DNA of 15,342 bases, taken from NCBI GenBank assembly GCA_946886545.1, contig CAMPIU010000023.1, forward strand, positions 1 through 15,342, read 5' to 3'. The DNA is from an uncultured Flavobacteriales bacterium (GTDB lineage: Bacteria; Bacteroidota; Bacteroidia; Flavobacteriales; Crocinitomicaceae). Of the stretch, positions 1 through 7,020 are shown in pieces. The number at the start of each line of letters is the position of its first letter. Position 1 is the first letter of the stretch. A program made the translations under genes and the position numbers. Under the pieces are notes generated by a model. It was not told where the DNA came from, ran no database searches, and worked only from the letters and a program-made list of their open reading frames with translations.

Positions 1-82
1 ATGTAAATTTAATGAGATGAAATTTGGAAATATCGAAACCTTAGAATACACGAAGTTTTAATTTGCAACAATCATATACATT

Positions 83-118
83 TTTCTTTGTGTGCTTAGT
101 GCCCCTCGTGGTTTCCCT
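83..118 (+). repeat. Dispersed TTTGTGTGC-type intergenic repeat, copy 1
   Basis: This 36-bp stretch matches 3452-3487 at 30 of 36 positions in the same orientation, with no gaps. Both copies lie outside genes. The sequence type (TTTGTGTGCC...TTCGTGGTTTT) resembles short repeats common between genes in Bacteroidota. Its function is unknown. Confidence 0.7.
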
Positions 119-196
119 AGGTAAGGTGGAAATCTTTCGGGGCGAAGCCCTAAAAACCACATGAAGAACCATCGAAAAAACGAAAGTAAACCAGCA

Positions 197-218
197 GTTG
201 CGCGATTAATCGTGCAAC
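197..218. promoter_or_regulatory. 22-bp near-perfect palindrome upstream of the propeller gene
   Basis: GTTGC and GCAAC flank a perfect CGATTAATCG core. Only one symmetric pair (202/213) is mismatched, and it would be a G-U wobble in RNA. The centre lies about 85 bp before the ATG at 293, a plausible place for a dimeric regulator site. The 10-bp core recurs at 11633-11642, upstream of another gene. No regulator can be named. Confidence 0.4.
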
Positions 219-292
219 CTACTCTAACTAAAATAACAAACAATCGGCATGATTATTGCACAATAAAGATTAAAATCTAACACGATTGACTT

Positions 293-1999
293 ATGAAAAA
301 AAACTTAATCCTATTCTTTTTGCTGACATTTCAAATCAGCATTTCAGGCGCTCAAACTCCCGGATTCGAATGGGTTCATACTTTCGGAGGTTCGCAAGGC
401 GACAATGGTCAGACAATAACTACTGATAGCCAGAACAATATTTGTCTCACAGGATATTTCTCCGGTACTGTTGATTTTGATCCCGGAACAGGCGTAAGTA
501 ACTTGTTCTCGGGAGGAAGTACCAATATATTTGTGCAAAAAATAAGTCCATCAGGAGATCTGATTTGGGCAAAAGCACTTCCGGCAGGTAGTACAACCAT
601 TACTTCCATTGCTGTGGATCCGTCAGACAATATCGTCATCGGAGGCAGATATACAGGAACAATCGTCTTTCCTACCGTCGACAGCACCGCTACCATTTCT
701 TCGGGACAACCTGATGCATTTATTGTAAAAATGAATTCTGCCGGGCAGTATCTTTGGGCAAAATCCTTTGGCAATCCAAATGATAATGAAATAGATCCCG
801 ACCGGATCAATGATCTGAAAACAGACGCAGCAGGAAATATATATTCCACCGGGCATTTTTTCGGCACCGTTGATTTCGATCCGGGACCGGGAATAAGCAA
901 TGTCAACTCCTCAGGGCCTAACATGGACATTTTCATACTGAAACTAAATCCTGACGGAAATTTTGTGTGGGTAAAAAGATTCGGAGCCAGCGGTTACGAC
1001 GAGGGAGTTTCCCTGACCATTCACCAAAACACACTATTACTTACGGGTTGGTTCCAGAACAATGTTGATTTCAACCCTTCACCGGTCGTTACCAATATGC
1101 TCACCACCAACGGGTATTCAGACATGTTCTTAACATCCCTGACCACTGATGGCAATTTTAACTACGTCAAACAATTCGGTTCAGCATTTACTGATAAAGG
1201 TGTTGCGGTAATCACAGATCCGGACGGAGCAGTTTACCTGACTGGAATATTTGATGCAGCAATTGACCTGGATCCCGGAACAGGAACGAATAATGTTACC
1301 CCGGCCAACGGAACAGATTTCTTTGTTGTAAAACTCGCTGAATCAGGAGATTTTACCTGGGGAAAAACATTTGCAGGAACTTATTACAAATATACACAGG
1401 GCTTAGTGTACCATTCGGATAATGGTGTTATGGTGACCGGGGTTTTCAGCGATACGGTGGATTTTAATCCGGGAAGCGGAACGGGCATTCATACGGGGCA
1501 GGATAAAATATTCCTGTTATATCTGGATCACAACGGAAATTACGTTTGGTCAGGCTCTTATGGAAGTATAAACATAATGCCCAATAACATGGTAACAGGT
1601 ATTGCTGCAGATAACCTTGGGAATGTTTATTCCACCGGCTGGTTTTATGAAACAGTAGATTTTGATTGCGGACCGGGAACAGCTGAAAAAACATCTGCCG
1701 GGGATGCTGATATTTTCCTGCTGAAAATCAACGCCAAATTATTATCAGTTAATGAACAAACCCCCGACGATTTCAAACTCTATCCGAATCCGTCAAACGG
1801 ATTTATTACCCTCTCCGCAGAAAGCCTGAACGACTGTCGCATAACAATCTGCAATTCCCTTGGAATGATCGTACTGGAAAAAGACCTGTCAGGTTCCGGG
1901 ACACAATTGGATATTCAGAACCTTTCAGCAGGAAGCTATGTGGTTCAATTGACAGGTAAATTCGGTTCACAACATCAAACATTCCTAAAAATCAATTGA
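293..1999 (+). CDS. Secreted seven-repeat (SBBP-like) propeller protein with T9SS C-terminal sorting domain
   Basis: A 568-residue secreted protein of unknown substrate. Residues 1-21 form a signal peptide (lysines, hydrophobic core, cleavage near SGA/Q). Residues 24 to about 480 hold seven repeats marked by a V-D-F-D-P-G turn at 60, 124 (degenerate, IVFPTV), 193, 258, 324, 389 and 455, spaced 64-69 residues. Each repeat also has 'TG-F' before the turn and 'D-F-K-G-W-K-FG' style positions after it. Seven such units are what a seven-bladed beta-propeller would need, and SBBP repeats are known from this type of protein. Residues 496-568 look like a Por-secretion/type IX sorting domain (LYPNPSNG, then 'L-AGSYVVQL'), which would send the protein through the outer membrane to the surface or medium. 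The start is the ATG directly before the signal peptide; no Shine-Dalgarno is seen. A hairpin terminator follows. The exact function is unknown. Confidence 0.88.
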   Translation: MKKNLILFFLLTFQISISGAQTPGFEWVHTFGGSQGDNGQTITTDSQNNICLTGYFSGTVDFDPGTGVSNLFSGGSTNIFVQKISPSGDLIWAKALPAGSTTITSIAVDPSDNIVIGGRYTGTIVFPTVDSTATISSGQPDAFIVKMNSAGQYLWAKSFGNPNDNEIDPDRINDLKTDAAGNIYSTGHFFGTVDFDPGPGISNVNSSGPNMDIFILKLNPDGNFVWVKRFGASGYDEGVSLTIHQNTLLLTGWFQNNVDFNPSPVVTNMLTTNGYSDMFLTSLTTDGNFNYVKQFGSAFTDKGVAVITDPDGAVYLTGIFDAAIDLDPGTGTNNVTPANGTDFFVVKLAESGDFTWGKTFAGTYYKYTQGLVYHSDNGVMVTGVFSDTVDFNPGSGTGIHTGQDKIFLLYLDHNGNYVWSGSYGSINIMPNNMVTGIAADNLGNVYSTGWFYETVDFDCGPGTAEKTSAGDADIFLLKINAKLLSVNEQTPDDFKLYPNPSNGFITLSAESLNDCRITICNSLGMIVLEKDLSGSGTQLDIQNLSAGSYVVQLTGKFGSQHQTFLKIN

Positions 2000-2020
2000 T
2001 TGAAATAATATCACATATTA

Positions 2021-2062
2021 AAAAACAGTAGGGACGTGAAGCATCGCCTCCCTACTGTTTTT
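2021..2062 (+). terminator. Hairpin terminator after the propeller gene
   Basis: A 14-bp perfect stem, AAAAACAGTAGGGA (2021-2034) with TCCCTACTGTTTTT (2049-2062), around a 14-nt loop. It starts 21 nt after the stop codon at 1999. The right arm ends in a T-run, as in an intrinsic terminator, and the mirrored A-run would let it work on the other strand too. The right arm is also part of the direct repeat described at 2038. Confidence 0.7.
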
Positions 2063-2104
2063 ACCGGTGACGTTTGCAAATCCCAACCAAATCCCTGCGC
2101 TTAT
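2038..2104 (+). repeat. Direct repeat, left copy (pairs with 2225-2280)
   Basis: GAAGCATCGC, CTACTGTTTTTA and CAAATCCCAACCAAATCCC followed by GCGCTTAT occur in the same order here and at 2225-2280. The left copy has about 13 extra bases in the middle. The two copies bracket the tail-A repeat element at 2112-2220, so the gap has the form repeat-element-repeat. Confidence 0.75.
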
Positions 2105-2111
2105 ATGGCTC

Positions 2112-2220
2112 AAAAGCGAGTGCTGTGCGCCTATGCTGAAGCTTCAGCGTAAGCATTAGCCTAGCCAATAATTTGTGCATTTGTGGTGTAAAATAAGTTT
2201 GGGTGTGCATTGTGATTAAT
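2112..2220 (-). repeat. Modular intergenic repeat, head plus tail A (inverted relative to 7-kb copy)
   Basis: Read on the minus strand this is a head (ATTAATCACAATGCACACCC, then CACCACAAATGCACAAAT) followed by tail A. Tail A positions 2112-2143 match 7173-7204 in inverted orientation at 31 of 32 bases, and GGCTAATGCTTACGCTGA also recurs at 7122-7139. The tail contains a perfect 14-bp palindrome, GCTGAAGCTTCAGC (2135-2148). There is no open frame of note and no transposase, so it would have to be mobilised in trans, if at all. Confidence 0.75.
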
Positions 2221-2224
2221 TCCC

Positions 2225-2280
2225 GAAGCATCGCGTGTCTACTGTTTTTATCAAATCCCAACCAAATCCCGGCGCTTATT
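2225..2280 (+). repeat. Direct repeat, right copy
   Basis: Partner of 2038-2104. It shares GAAGCATCGC, CTACTGTTTTTA and the CAAATCCCAACCAAATCCC block, but not the bases that complete the upstream terminator stem beyond CTACTGTTTTT. It lies between the repeat element and the promoter of the lipoprotein gene. Confidence 0.75.
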
Positions 2281-2352
2281 CGCAAAACACAGACATCTGT
2301 GAATCCGTTTTCAGGTTTCACCGCTTTTCCTTTCTACACCTGCACTAAGCGC

Positions 2353-2360
2353 TAACTTTG
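2353..2360 (+). promoter_or_regulatory. Bacteroidota -7 box TAACTTTG for the lipoprotein gene
   Basis: TAACTTTG fits the Bacteroidota -7 consensus TAnnTTTG exactly and lies 25 bp before the ATG at 2386. The upstream box is weak: TTTC at 2331-2334, 18 bp away, instead of TTTG. The same octamer precedes the M1 peptidase gene at 8449. Confidence 0.6.
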
Positions 2361-2385
2361 CAGCAGATTTAAACAAACATTTTCT

Positions 2386-3312
2386 ATGAAAAAACATTTT
2401 TTTAGCCTGATCATCGGGGCTGCGCTCTTAGCTTCCTGTTCAAGCACACCTAAAAGTATTGTAACAGAATACACCACCAATGTGAAAGGATTCCTGAACG
2501 CAAAAACCAGCGAAGAAGGAGCTCCTGTATTTAACGTCTTCACATTGACAACTGTAACAGATGACTGGGACGGAAAAGAAGATTTCAGCACAATGAACGA
2601 CGGAGATAAACTGGTCAAAGTTGAATTCATGGCTCAATCAACAGATTCCCAGATAGAGCTCGGAATGTTGGAAACAAACATCGCACTTTATGATGCTTCA
2701 ACTAAAAAAACTTATGCTGCAAGTGTTTCACTGGCTGCCGGACCTACTTTCAAAGGACTTGCATCTACTTTTGAAACAGGTTACGCTGTGTTCAGTGTTC
2801 CTGCAGATGCAAAACTAGACAACCTGTATTTGGGAACTACAAACGATGCTAATAAAGATCTTGGCAAAGCAAAAACAGAATCCTTGCTTCCATTGAAAAA
2901 AACAGAAGCACCGAAGGAAAAAACAATAAGCCTGAACTCCAAAAACACGGTGGTCGACAATATCTTCAACCTGACTAAAACATACACCTTGAAAAGTGTC
3001 ACTCTGAATGCGAATGACGAGACAGTGAAAAAATTCCGGAAAGAAAGCCCGGAAAGTGCTGCATACAGCATTGTAAAACTGGAAATCGACATCGAAAACT
3101 CATCTGCTTCCGAAGATGCCTGGATCAGCGTTCCATGGATCGTTTCAGAATACAAGATTGGAATTCCGGATTATGCTTTCGGTGAAACTCCATCACAGAT
3201 CAAACCCGGTAAACATAGTTTCACCTTCTACTACAAAGTATTTTCAGGAGAGAAAGTCCTTGGATTCATCGGTGAAAACCTGGACGCAGGCGACTATACC
3301 GTAAAATTGTAA
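2386..3312 (+). CDS. Putative lipoprotein with two beta-sandwich-like halves
   Basis: A 308-residue protein that I do not recognise as a named family. The N-terminus is a lipoprotein signal: MKKHFF, a hydrophobic stretch, then the lipobox L15-A-S-C18 followed by S-S-T, so Cys18 would be acylated and the protein anchored to a membrane. The mature part has two regions of similar character, about 45-150 and 185-308, each with alternating strands and phrases such as 'LVKVEFMAQSTDS', 'FETGYAVFSVPADAKL' and 'SIVKLEIDIENSS'. This resembles the pattern of DUF4352-type immunoglobulin-like domains in bacterial lipoproteins, but that is an inference from style, not a confirmed match. A lysine-rich linker (about 165-185) joins the halves. 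The gene is monocistronic, with a TAACTTTG promoter box in front and a strong terminator 25 nt behind. Confidence 0.8.
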   Translation: MKKHFFSLIIGAALLASCSSTPKSIVTEYTTNVKGFLNAKTSEEGAPVFNVFTLTTVTDDWDGKEDFSTMNDGDKLVKVEFMAQSTDSQIELGMLETNIALYDASTKKTYAASVSLAAGPTFKGLASTFETGYAVFSVPADAKLDNLYLGTTNDANKDLGKAKTESLLPLKKTEAPKEKTISLNSKNTVVDNIFNLTKTYTLKSVTLNANDETVKKFRKESPESAAYSIVKLEIDIENSSASEDAWISVPWIVSEYKIGIPDYAFGETPSQIKPGKHSFTFYYKVFSGEKVLGFIGENLDAGDYTVKL

Positions 3313-3337
3313 GCTATTTTCAGAAACAAATTTAACT

Positions 3338-3372
3338 AAAGAGATTGTGCCTTTGCACGGTCTCTTTTTTTG
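3338..3372 (+). terminator. Strong intrinsic terminator of the lipoprotein gene
   Basis: AAAGAGATTGTGC (3338-3350) pairs with GCACGGTCTCTTT (3355-3367) around a CTTT loop. This is a 13-bp stem with two adjacent G-U wobbles, followed by a T-run through 3371. It starts 25 nt after the stop codon. Confidence 0.85.
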
Positions 3373-3397
3373 TTCAATACCCGCCTTGATAAAACAG

Positions 3398-3429
3398 AAA
3401 GGGATTGTCCGTTAAAAGACAATCCCTTT
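3398..3429. terminator. Hairpin between convergent genes, probable fumarase terminator
   Basis: A perfect 12-bp inverted repeat, AAAGGGATTGTC (3398-3409) and GACAATCCCTTT (3418-3429), with an 8-nt loop. On the minus strand it is followed by TCTGTTTT, and on the plus strand by one more T. It lies about 110 nt past the fumarase stop and could serve both converging genes. Confidence 0.6.
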
Positions 3430-3451
3430 TCCAGTATAGTGAGCAAAAACT

Positions 3452-3540
3452 TTTCCTTGTGTGCCTTGTGCACTTCGTGGTTTTCCTTTGCTCCTTTGCG
3501 TTTAAAAACTATGTTTTCTATGTCCTATGTGGTTAAACTA
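3452..3540 (+). repeat. Dispersed TTTGTGTGC repeat, copy 2, with CTATGTGGTT tail
   Basis: Positions 3452-3487 match 83-118 (30 of 36 bases). The remainder runs through CCTTTGCTCCTTTGCG and CTATGTCCTATGTGGTT; the latter recurs in the palindromic repeat at 11520. The stretch lies just beyond the fumarase stop, between convergent genes. Such short repeats are typical intergenic filler in this phylum, and no function is assigned. Confidence 0.6.
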
Positions 3541-5142
3541 CAAATTCTCAAAGAAATCATTTCCCTTATCGTCGGTAATAATAAACGCCGGGAAATCCTT
3601 GATCGTAATCTTTCTCACGGCCTCCATTCCCATTTCCTCGAAGTCTACTACCTCCACAGAAAGAATATTCTCCTTCGCTAAGATTGCAGCCGGACCACCG
3701 ATTGATCCCAAATAGAATCCTCCGTATTTCTTACAGGCATTCGTCACATCTTTCGAACGGTTTCCTTTTGCCAGCATGATCATACTTCCGCCCTTGCTTT
3801 GGAACAAGTCCACATAAGAATCCATACGACCGGCTGTTGTAGGTCCGAAACTTCCCGAAGCCATTCCTTCCGGAGTTTTCGCAGGACCGGCGTAATACAC
3901 CGGGTGATTTTTGAAGTAATCCGGCATTGGCTCACCTGCATCCAGCATTTCCTTGATACGGGCATGAGCTGCGTCGCGGGCAACGATCAATGTTCCGTTC
4001 AACTTCAAACGCGTTTTGATCGGGTATTTGGATAATTCAGCCAATACTTCCTCCATCGGTCTGTCGAGATTAATATTTACTGGCGGCTCCAAATGTGGCG
4101 GTACTTCAGGCAACAAACGACGCGGATTTTTCTCCAACTGTTCTACGAACAAACCGTCTTTGGTGATTTTTGCTTTGATATTCCGGTCAGCCGAACAGGA
4201 AACCCCCAACCCAACCGGACAAGAAGCCGCGTGGCGCGGAAGACGGATCACACGCACATCGTGCGTAAAGTATTTCCCTCCGAACTGCGCACCGATGGTA
4301 CTTTCCTGGCAAATTTTATTGATTCGTTTTTCCCACTCCAGATCACGGAAAGCCTGACCTCCCATGTTTCCTTCAGTAGGTAAATGATCGTAATAACCGG
4401 CAGAAGCTTTTTTCACAGCCGCCAAATTCGCTTCAGCAGATGTTCCTCCCACTACGAAAGCCAGATGGTAAGGCGGACAAGCGGAAGTTCCCAGGTCTTT
4501 GATCTTTTCCTTGATGAATTCCTCCAAAGAAGCATCGTTCAATAAAGATTTCGTTTTCTGGTACAGAAAAGTCTTGTTTGCTGAACCTCCACCCTTTGCC
4601 AAAAACAAAAACTCATATTTCGGTCCCTGACCGGCATAAATATCGATCTGTGCAGGAAGATTGGAACCCGAGTTCTTCTCTTCGAACATGTCTAAAGCCA
4701 CGATCTGGGAATAGCGCAGGTTCTTTTCCTGATAAGTATTGTAAATTCCTTTTGAAAGGTATTCGGCATCATTCGCGCCTGTATACACGTCCTCACCTTT
4801 TTTACCAACCACAATCGCAGTTCCGGTATCCTGGCAGGAAGGAAGTTGTCCCTCAGCCGCAACCGTTGCATTCTGCAATAAATTGTACGCTACAAAACGG
4901 TCATTGTCCGTTGCTTCCGGGTCATCCAAAATAGCACGCAATTTCTCCAGGTGAGAAGTTCGAAGGTAGAACGAAACATCACTCAGAGCCTCCTGCGCCA
5001 AAAACTCCAGTCCTTTCGGATCAATGTTCAGCACTTCCCGGTTCCCAATTTGTTCAACAGTTACGTAATCGGAAGAAACTTTGCGGTATTCAGTCGTATC
5101 TTTTTGGATCGGATACGGTTCCTGGTAAAAAAAGTCAGCCAT
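3538..5142 (-). CDS. Fumarate hydratase class I (single-chain, [4Fe-4S] type)
   Basis: Catalyses reversible hydration of fumarate to L-malate in the TCA cycle, in the cytoplasm. At 534 residues it has the length of the one-chain FumA/FumB type. The N-terminal (alpha) part has three candidate cluster cysteines in family contexts: C103 in [10 protein letters not shown]222 in [16 protein letters not shown], and C308 in [18 protein letters not shown]. The C-terminal (beta) part starts near 355 and has [24 protein letters not shown] and GGPAAILA, as in fumarase C-terminal domains. The labile cluster makes such enzymes oxygen- and iron-sensitive in general. The start ATG is supported by a TAATTTTG box 20 bp upstream and by the usual N-terminal pattern. 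It is transcribed alone, convergent with the lipoprotein gene and divergent from the kinase gene. It corresponds to fumA/fumB of E. coli, but I leave the symbol empty because these two cannot be told apart here. Confidence 0.95.
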   Translation of the reverse strand: MADFFYQEPYPIQKDTTEYRKVSSDYVTVEQIGNREVLNIDPKGLEFLAQEALSDVSFYLRTSHLEKLRAILDDPEATDNDRFVAYNLLQNATVAAEGQLPSCQDTGTAIVVGKKGEDVYTGANDAEYLSKGIYNTYQEKNLRYSQIVALDMFEEKNSGSNLPAQIDIYAGQGPKYEFLFLAKGGGSANKTFLYQKTKSLLNDASLEEFIKEKIKDLGTSACPPYHLAFVVGGTSAEANLAAVKKASAGYYDHLPTEGNMGGQAFRDLEWEKRINKICQESTIGAQFGGKYFTHDVRVIRLPRHAASCPVGLGVSCSADRNIKAKITKDGLFVEQLEKNPRRLLPEVPPHLEPPVNINLDRPMEEVLAELSKYPIKTRLKLNGTLIVARDAAHARIKEMLDAGEPMPDYFKNHPVYYAGPAKTPEGMASGSFGPTTAGRMDSYVDLFQSKGGSMIMLAKGNRSKDVTNACKKYGGFYLGSIGGPAAILAKENILSVEVVDFEEMGMEAVRKITIKDFPAFIITDDKGNDFFENL

Positions 5143-5162
5143 AATTTTTTGTAATTCAGGTG

Positions 5163-5170
5163 CAAAATTA
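5163..5170 (-). promoter_or_regulatory. -7 box TAATTTTG for fumarase
   Basis: On the minus strand TAATTTTG matches TAnnTTTG and ends 20 bp before the fumarase ATG, leaving a leader of roughly 15 nt. No good TTTG lies 19-21 bp further upstream; the nearest similar motif is TTTC with 23 bp of spacing. Confidence 0.6.
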
Positions 5171-5236
5171 ATGAAAAAGCGTTTTTGGAGGTTGAAAAGA
5201 TCAATTAAGAATGAAATTAGGAGTGCGAACTCTAAG

Positions 5237-5332
5237 ACCTCCTCCCTTGAGGGAGGATCGAGGAGGGTGGCGAATCATACGGAAGATGACCGCTCCCAGC
5301 CACCTCCCTTAATCCCTTCCTCAAGGAGGGAG
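5237..5332. repeat. Inverted pair of CCTCCCTTGAGGGAGG-type repeats
   Basis: 5237-5270 contains the self-complementary CCTCCCTTGAGGGAGG (5241-5256; 7-bp arms, TG centre), followed by ATCGAGGAGGGTGG. 5300-5332 is an imperfect inverted copy (CCACCTCCCTTAATCCCTTC, then CTCAAGGAGGGAG). The pair could fold into one large cruciform or two small hairpins. The type is familiar as an intergenic repeat in Bacteroidota. Confidence 0.65.
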
Positions 5333-5412
5333 AATCAATCCTCCACCTAAAGGGAAGATTGAATCGGTTTCCGTCTTAAAACCAAGGGGGAGGAAAATTT
5401 CTCCCGGAACAA

Positions 5413-5447
5413 TTTGATCGGCAAAACCACGTTTTTAATTACATTCG
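5413..5447 (+). promoter_or_regulatory. Weak promoter candidate for the histidine kinase
   Basis: TTTG at 5413-5416 and TACATTCG at 5440-5447 (one mismatch to TAnnTTTG) are separated by 23 bp, slightly more than the usual 19-21. The -7-like box ends 6 bp before the ATG, so the transcript would be nearly leaderless. Confidence 0.3.
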
Positions 5448-5453
5448 TAACAA

Positions 5454-7013
5454 ATGAATTTATACTCCAACAAACAGAAATGGAAAATCGTATTGCTGGT
5501 GATCGCATTGATTACCGTAGCTGTGTCTTTGTGGGTATCCAATTCAACCGTACAAAAAGTATCCGACCGGGAACGTTTGAGAGCCAAACAATGGGCTGAT
5601 GCAATCAAGAAAAAAGCGGAACTGGTGGAATTTACCAATCGGGCATTCCAGCAATTGCGAGGGTATGAACGACGCAAGATCAAATTGTACCTTGACGCAA
5701 CAAAAGAGATTTCCAAACCCATTGAGGGCGACATATTCCCGGACTACCGCTTCCCGATCAGTATTATCAACGAAAACAAAGACATTCCGGTAATCCTCGT
5801 GGACAACCAGTACCAGATCTCCGGTTACACCAACATCGATTTCGATACCGCGGATCTGCGGGTGATGTATCCAGATTTGCCGCGAAGAGAATTGATCCGG
5901 AAATACGAAGACAGCCTTTTGTCATTGACCAAAATTTGGGAGAAAAGCCACCAACCCTTCCGCATTGAAGTAGTTGAAGGATTGACCATGACTTCCTTCT
6001 ACACCGATACCAAACGAACTATTCAACTGGAAAAAGAGCGCGATTCTTTAATTACAGCATTCAACAACGAGCTGATCAATGACTCAAAGCTGATCCCGGT
6101 TATCTTGATGGATAAAAACAAAGATTCCCTGATCTCAAGTAACTTACCAAAAGATAAAACATCGCCTGAAAACCTCGGAAAAACATTGCACTCACTTGAA
6201 TTGGTAAACGACCCTATCGAAATTTCTTTTGGCGGCGATGAGGTAAACCTGCTTTATTTCGACAATTCGGATGAGCTGAAGCAATTGCAGTTCTTCCCCT
6301 ACATTCAGTTCCTGATCATCGGACTTTTCATCTTTATCGGCTATTTGCTCTTCAATACTTTCCGCAAAGCAGAACAAAACCAGGTTTGGGCCGGGATGGC
6401 GAAAGAAACCGCACACCAGATGGGAACACCGCTTTCTTCCTTAATGGCATGGATCCAATTGCTGGAAACCCAGGATGTGGATCAAAACATCATTGCAGAA
6501 ATGCAAAAAGACATCGAACGTTTGGATACGGTTTCTCAGCGCTTTTCAAAGATCGGGTCGGAAACACAACTTACGCAAAGTGATATTCGCTCAACCGTCC
6601 AAGGAGTAATGGATTACCTGCGTCCGCGGATCTCACAAAAAGTTGAAATGACAGCGCATTTTGAAGACGAAGCCGTGATGGTCAGCCACAATAAATCACT
6701 GATGGAATGGGTAATGGAAAACATTATCCGGAATGCAGTAGACGCAATGGAATCCAAAGGAAAATTGGACGTGACGATCAAAACAGTTCCAGAACGTGTT
6801 TACATCGAGATTTCCGACACCGGAAAAGGATTATTGCCCAAACAATTCAAATCCATTTTTGAGCCGGGCTACACTACCAAAAAGCGCGGCTGGGGCTTGG
6901 GCTTGTCTTTGGTGAAACGAATTGTAAAAGAATACCACAAAGGAAAAGTGTATGTTGTCCATTCGGAAGTAGGAAAAGGAACAACGATCCGGGTGAGTTT
7001 GCCATTGAAATAA
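5454..7013 (+). CDS. Membrane-bound sensor histidine kinase (orphan)
   Basis: A 519-residue two-component sensor. TM1 is at about 10-28 and TM2 at about 283-302, enclosing a periplasmic sensor of roughly 250 residues with coiled-coil-like ends. The sensor contains a possible internal duplication: IPVILVD (111-117) and IPVILMD (214-220), each followed by an 'I-S-N' style stretch. The cytoplasmic part starts with a DHp helix carrying the phospho-acceptor H321 in KETAHQMGTPLSSL. The ATPase domain follows with N-box residues N423 and N427 (MENIIRNAVDAME), D455-x-G-x-G459 (ISDTGKGL) and the G2 box GWGLGLSL (479-486). All catalytic features are present. No response regulator is adjacent, so its partner lies elsewhere and the stimulus cannot be read from the sequence. 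The ATG used is the first in frame and begins a proper membrane leader. Confidence 0.93.
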   Translation: MNLYSNKQKWKIVLLVIALITVAVSLWVSNSTVQKVSDRERLRAKQWADAIKKKAELVEFTNRAFQQLRGYERRKIKLYLDATKEISKPIEGDIFPDYRFPISIINENKDIPVILVDNQYQISGYTNIDFDTADLRVMYPDLPRRELIRKYEDSLLSLTKIWEKSHQPFRIEVVEGLTMTSFYTDTKRTIQLEKERDSLITAFNNELINDSKLIPVILMDKNKDSLISSNLPKDKTSPENLGKTLHSLELVNDPIEISFGGDEVNLLYFDNSDELKQLQFFPYIQFLIIGLFIFIGYLLFNTFRKAEQNQVWAGMAKETAHQMGTPLSSLMAWIQLLETQDVDQNIIAEMQKDIERLDTVSQRFSKIGSETQLTQSDIRSTVQGVMDYLRPRISQKVEMTAHFEDEAVMVSHNKSLMEWVMENIIRNAVDAMESKGKLDVTIKTVPERVYIEISDTGKGLLPKQFKSIFEPGYTTKKRGWGLGLSLVKRIVKEYHKGKVYVVHSEVGKGTTIRVSLPLK

Positions 7014-7020
7014 AAAATAT

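Larger units (their letters stand above)
1..292. other. Non-coding leader region, no gene seen
   Basis: No convincing gene is visible on either strand. The only open frame (58-243, minus) is a low-complexity 61-residue frame that runs through a dispersed repeat. The stretch holds the repeat at 83-118, a small hairpin at 140-150 (GGGC-GAA-GCCC) inside weakly pairing flanks (GTGGTTT at 108-114, AAACCAC at 154-160), and the palindrome at 197-218. I found no clear TAnnTTTG box for the gene starting at 293. Confidence 0.7.
5143..5453. other. Gap between divergent fumarase and kinase genes
   Basis: A 311-bp gap with no gene. It holds the fumarase -7 box (5163-5170), the inverted CCTCCCTT repeat pair (5237-5332), purine/pyrimidine-skewed sequence up to 5410, and a weak promoter candidate for the kinase (5413-5447). 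Confidence 0.7.

Noticed and set aside
58..243. 61-residue minus-strand frame in the left gap
   Set aside because: It runs through the dispersed repeat at 83-118 and the palindrome, with no start context or recognisable protein features.
409..936. 175-residue open frame antisense to the propeller gene
   Set aside because: Its residues mirror the repeated V-D-F-D-P-G codons of the plus-strand gene ('PGSKSTVP' recurs), it has no promoter or leader, and the plus-strand gene has clear domains.
2035..2280. CRISPR-like array
   Set aside because: Only two direct copies of unequal length, no regular spacers and no cas genes in the window.
2061..2321. 86-residue minus-strand frame in the repeat-rich gap
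   Set aside because: It is made entirely of the direct repeats and the tail-A element. A coding role would require both repeat types to be coding, and the 7-kb copy does not keep the frame.
3370..3681. 103-residue plus-strand frame after the lipoprotein terminator
   Set aside because: It begins in the terminator T-run, crosses a hairpin and a dispersed repeat, and enters the fumarase gene from its 3' end.
4016..4383. Plus-strand frames of 96-118 residues antisense to fumarase
   Set aside because: They mirror conserved fumarase codons, and no promoter or signal is seen on that strand.
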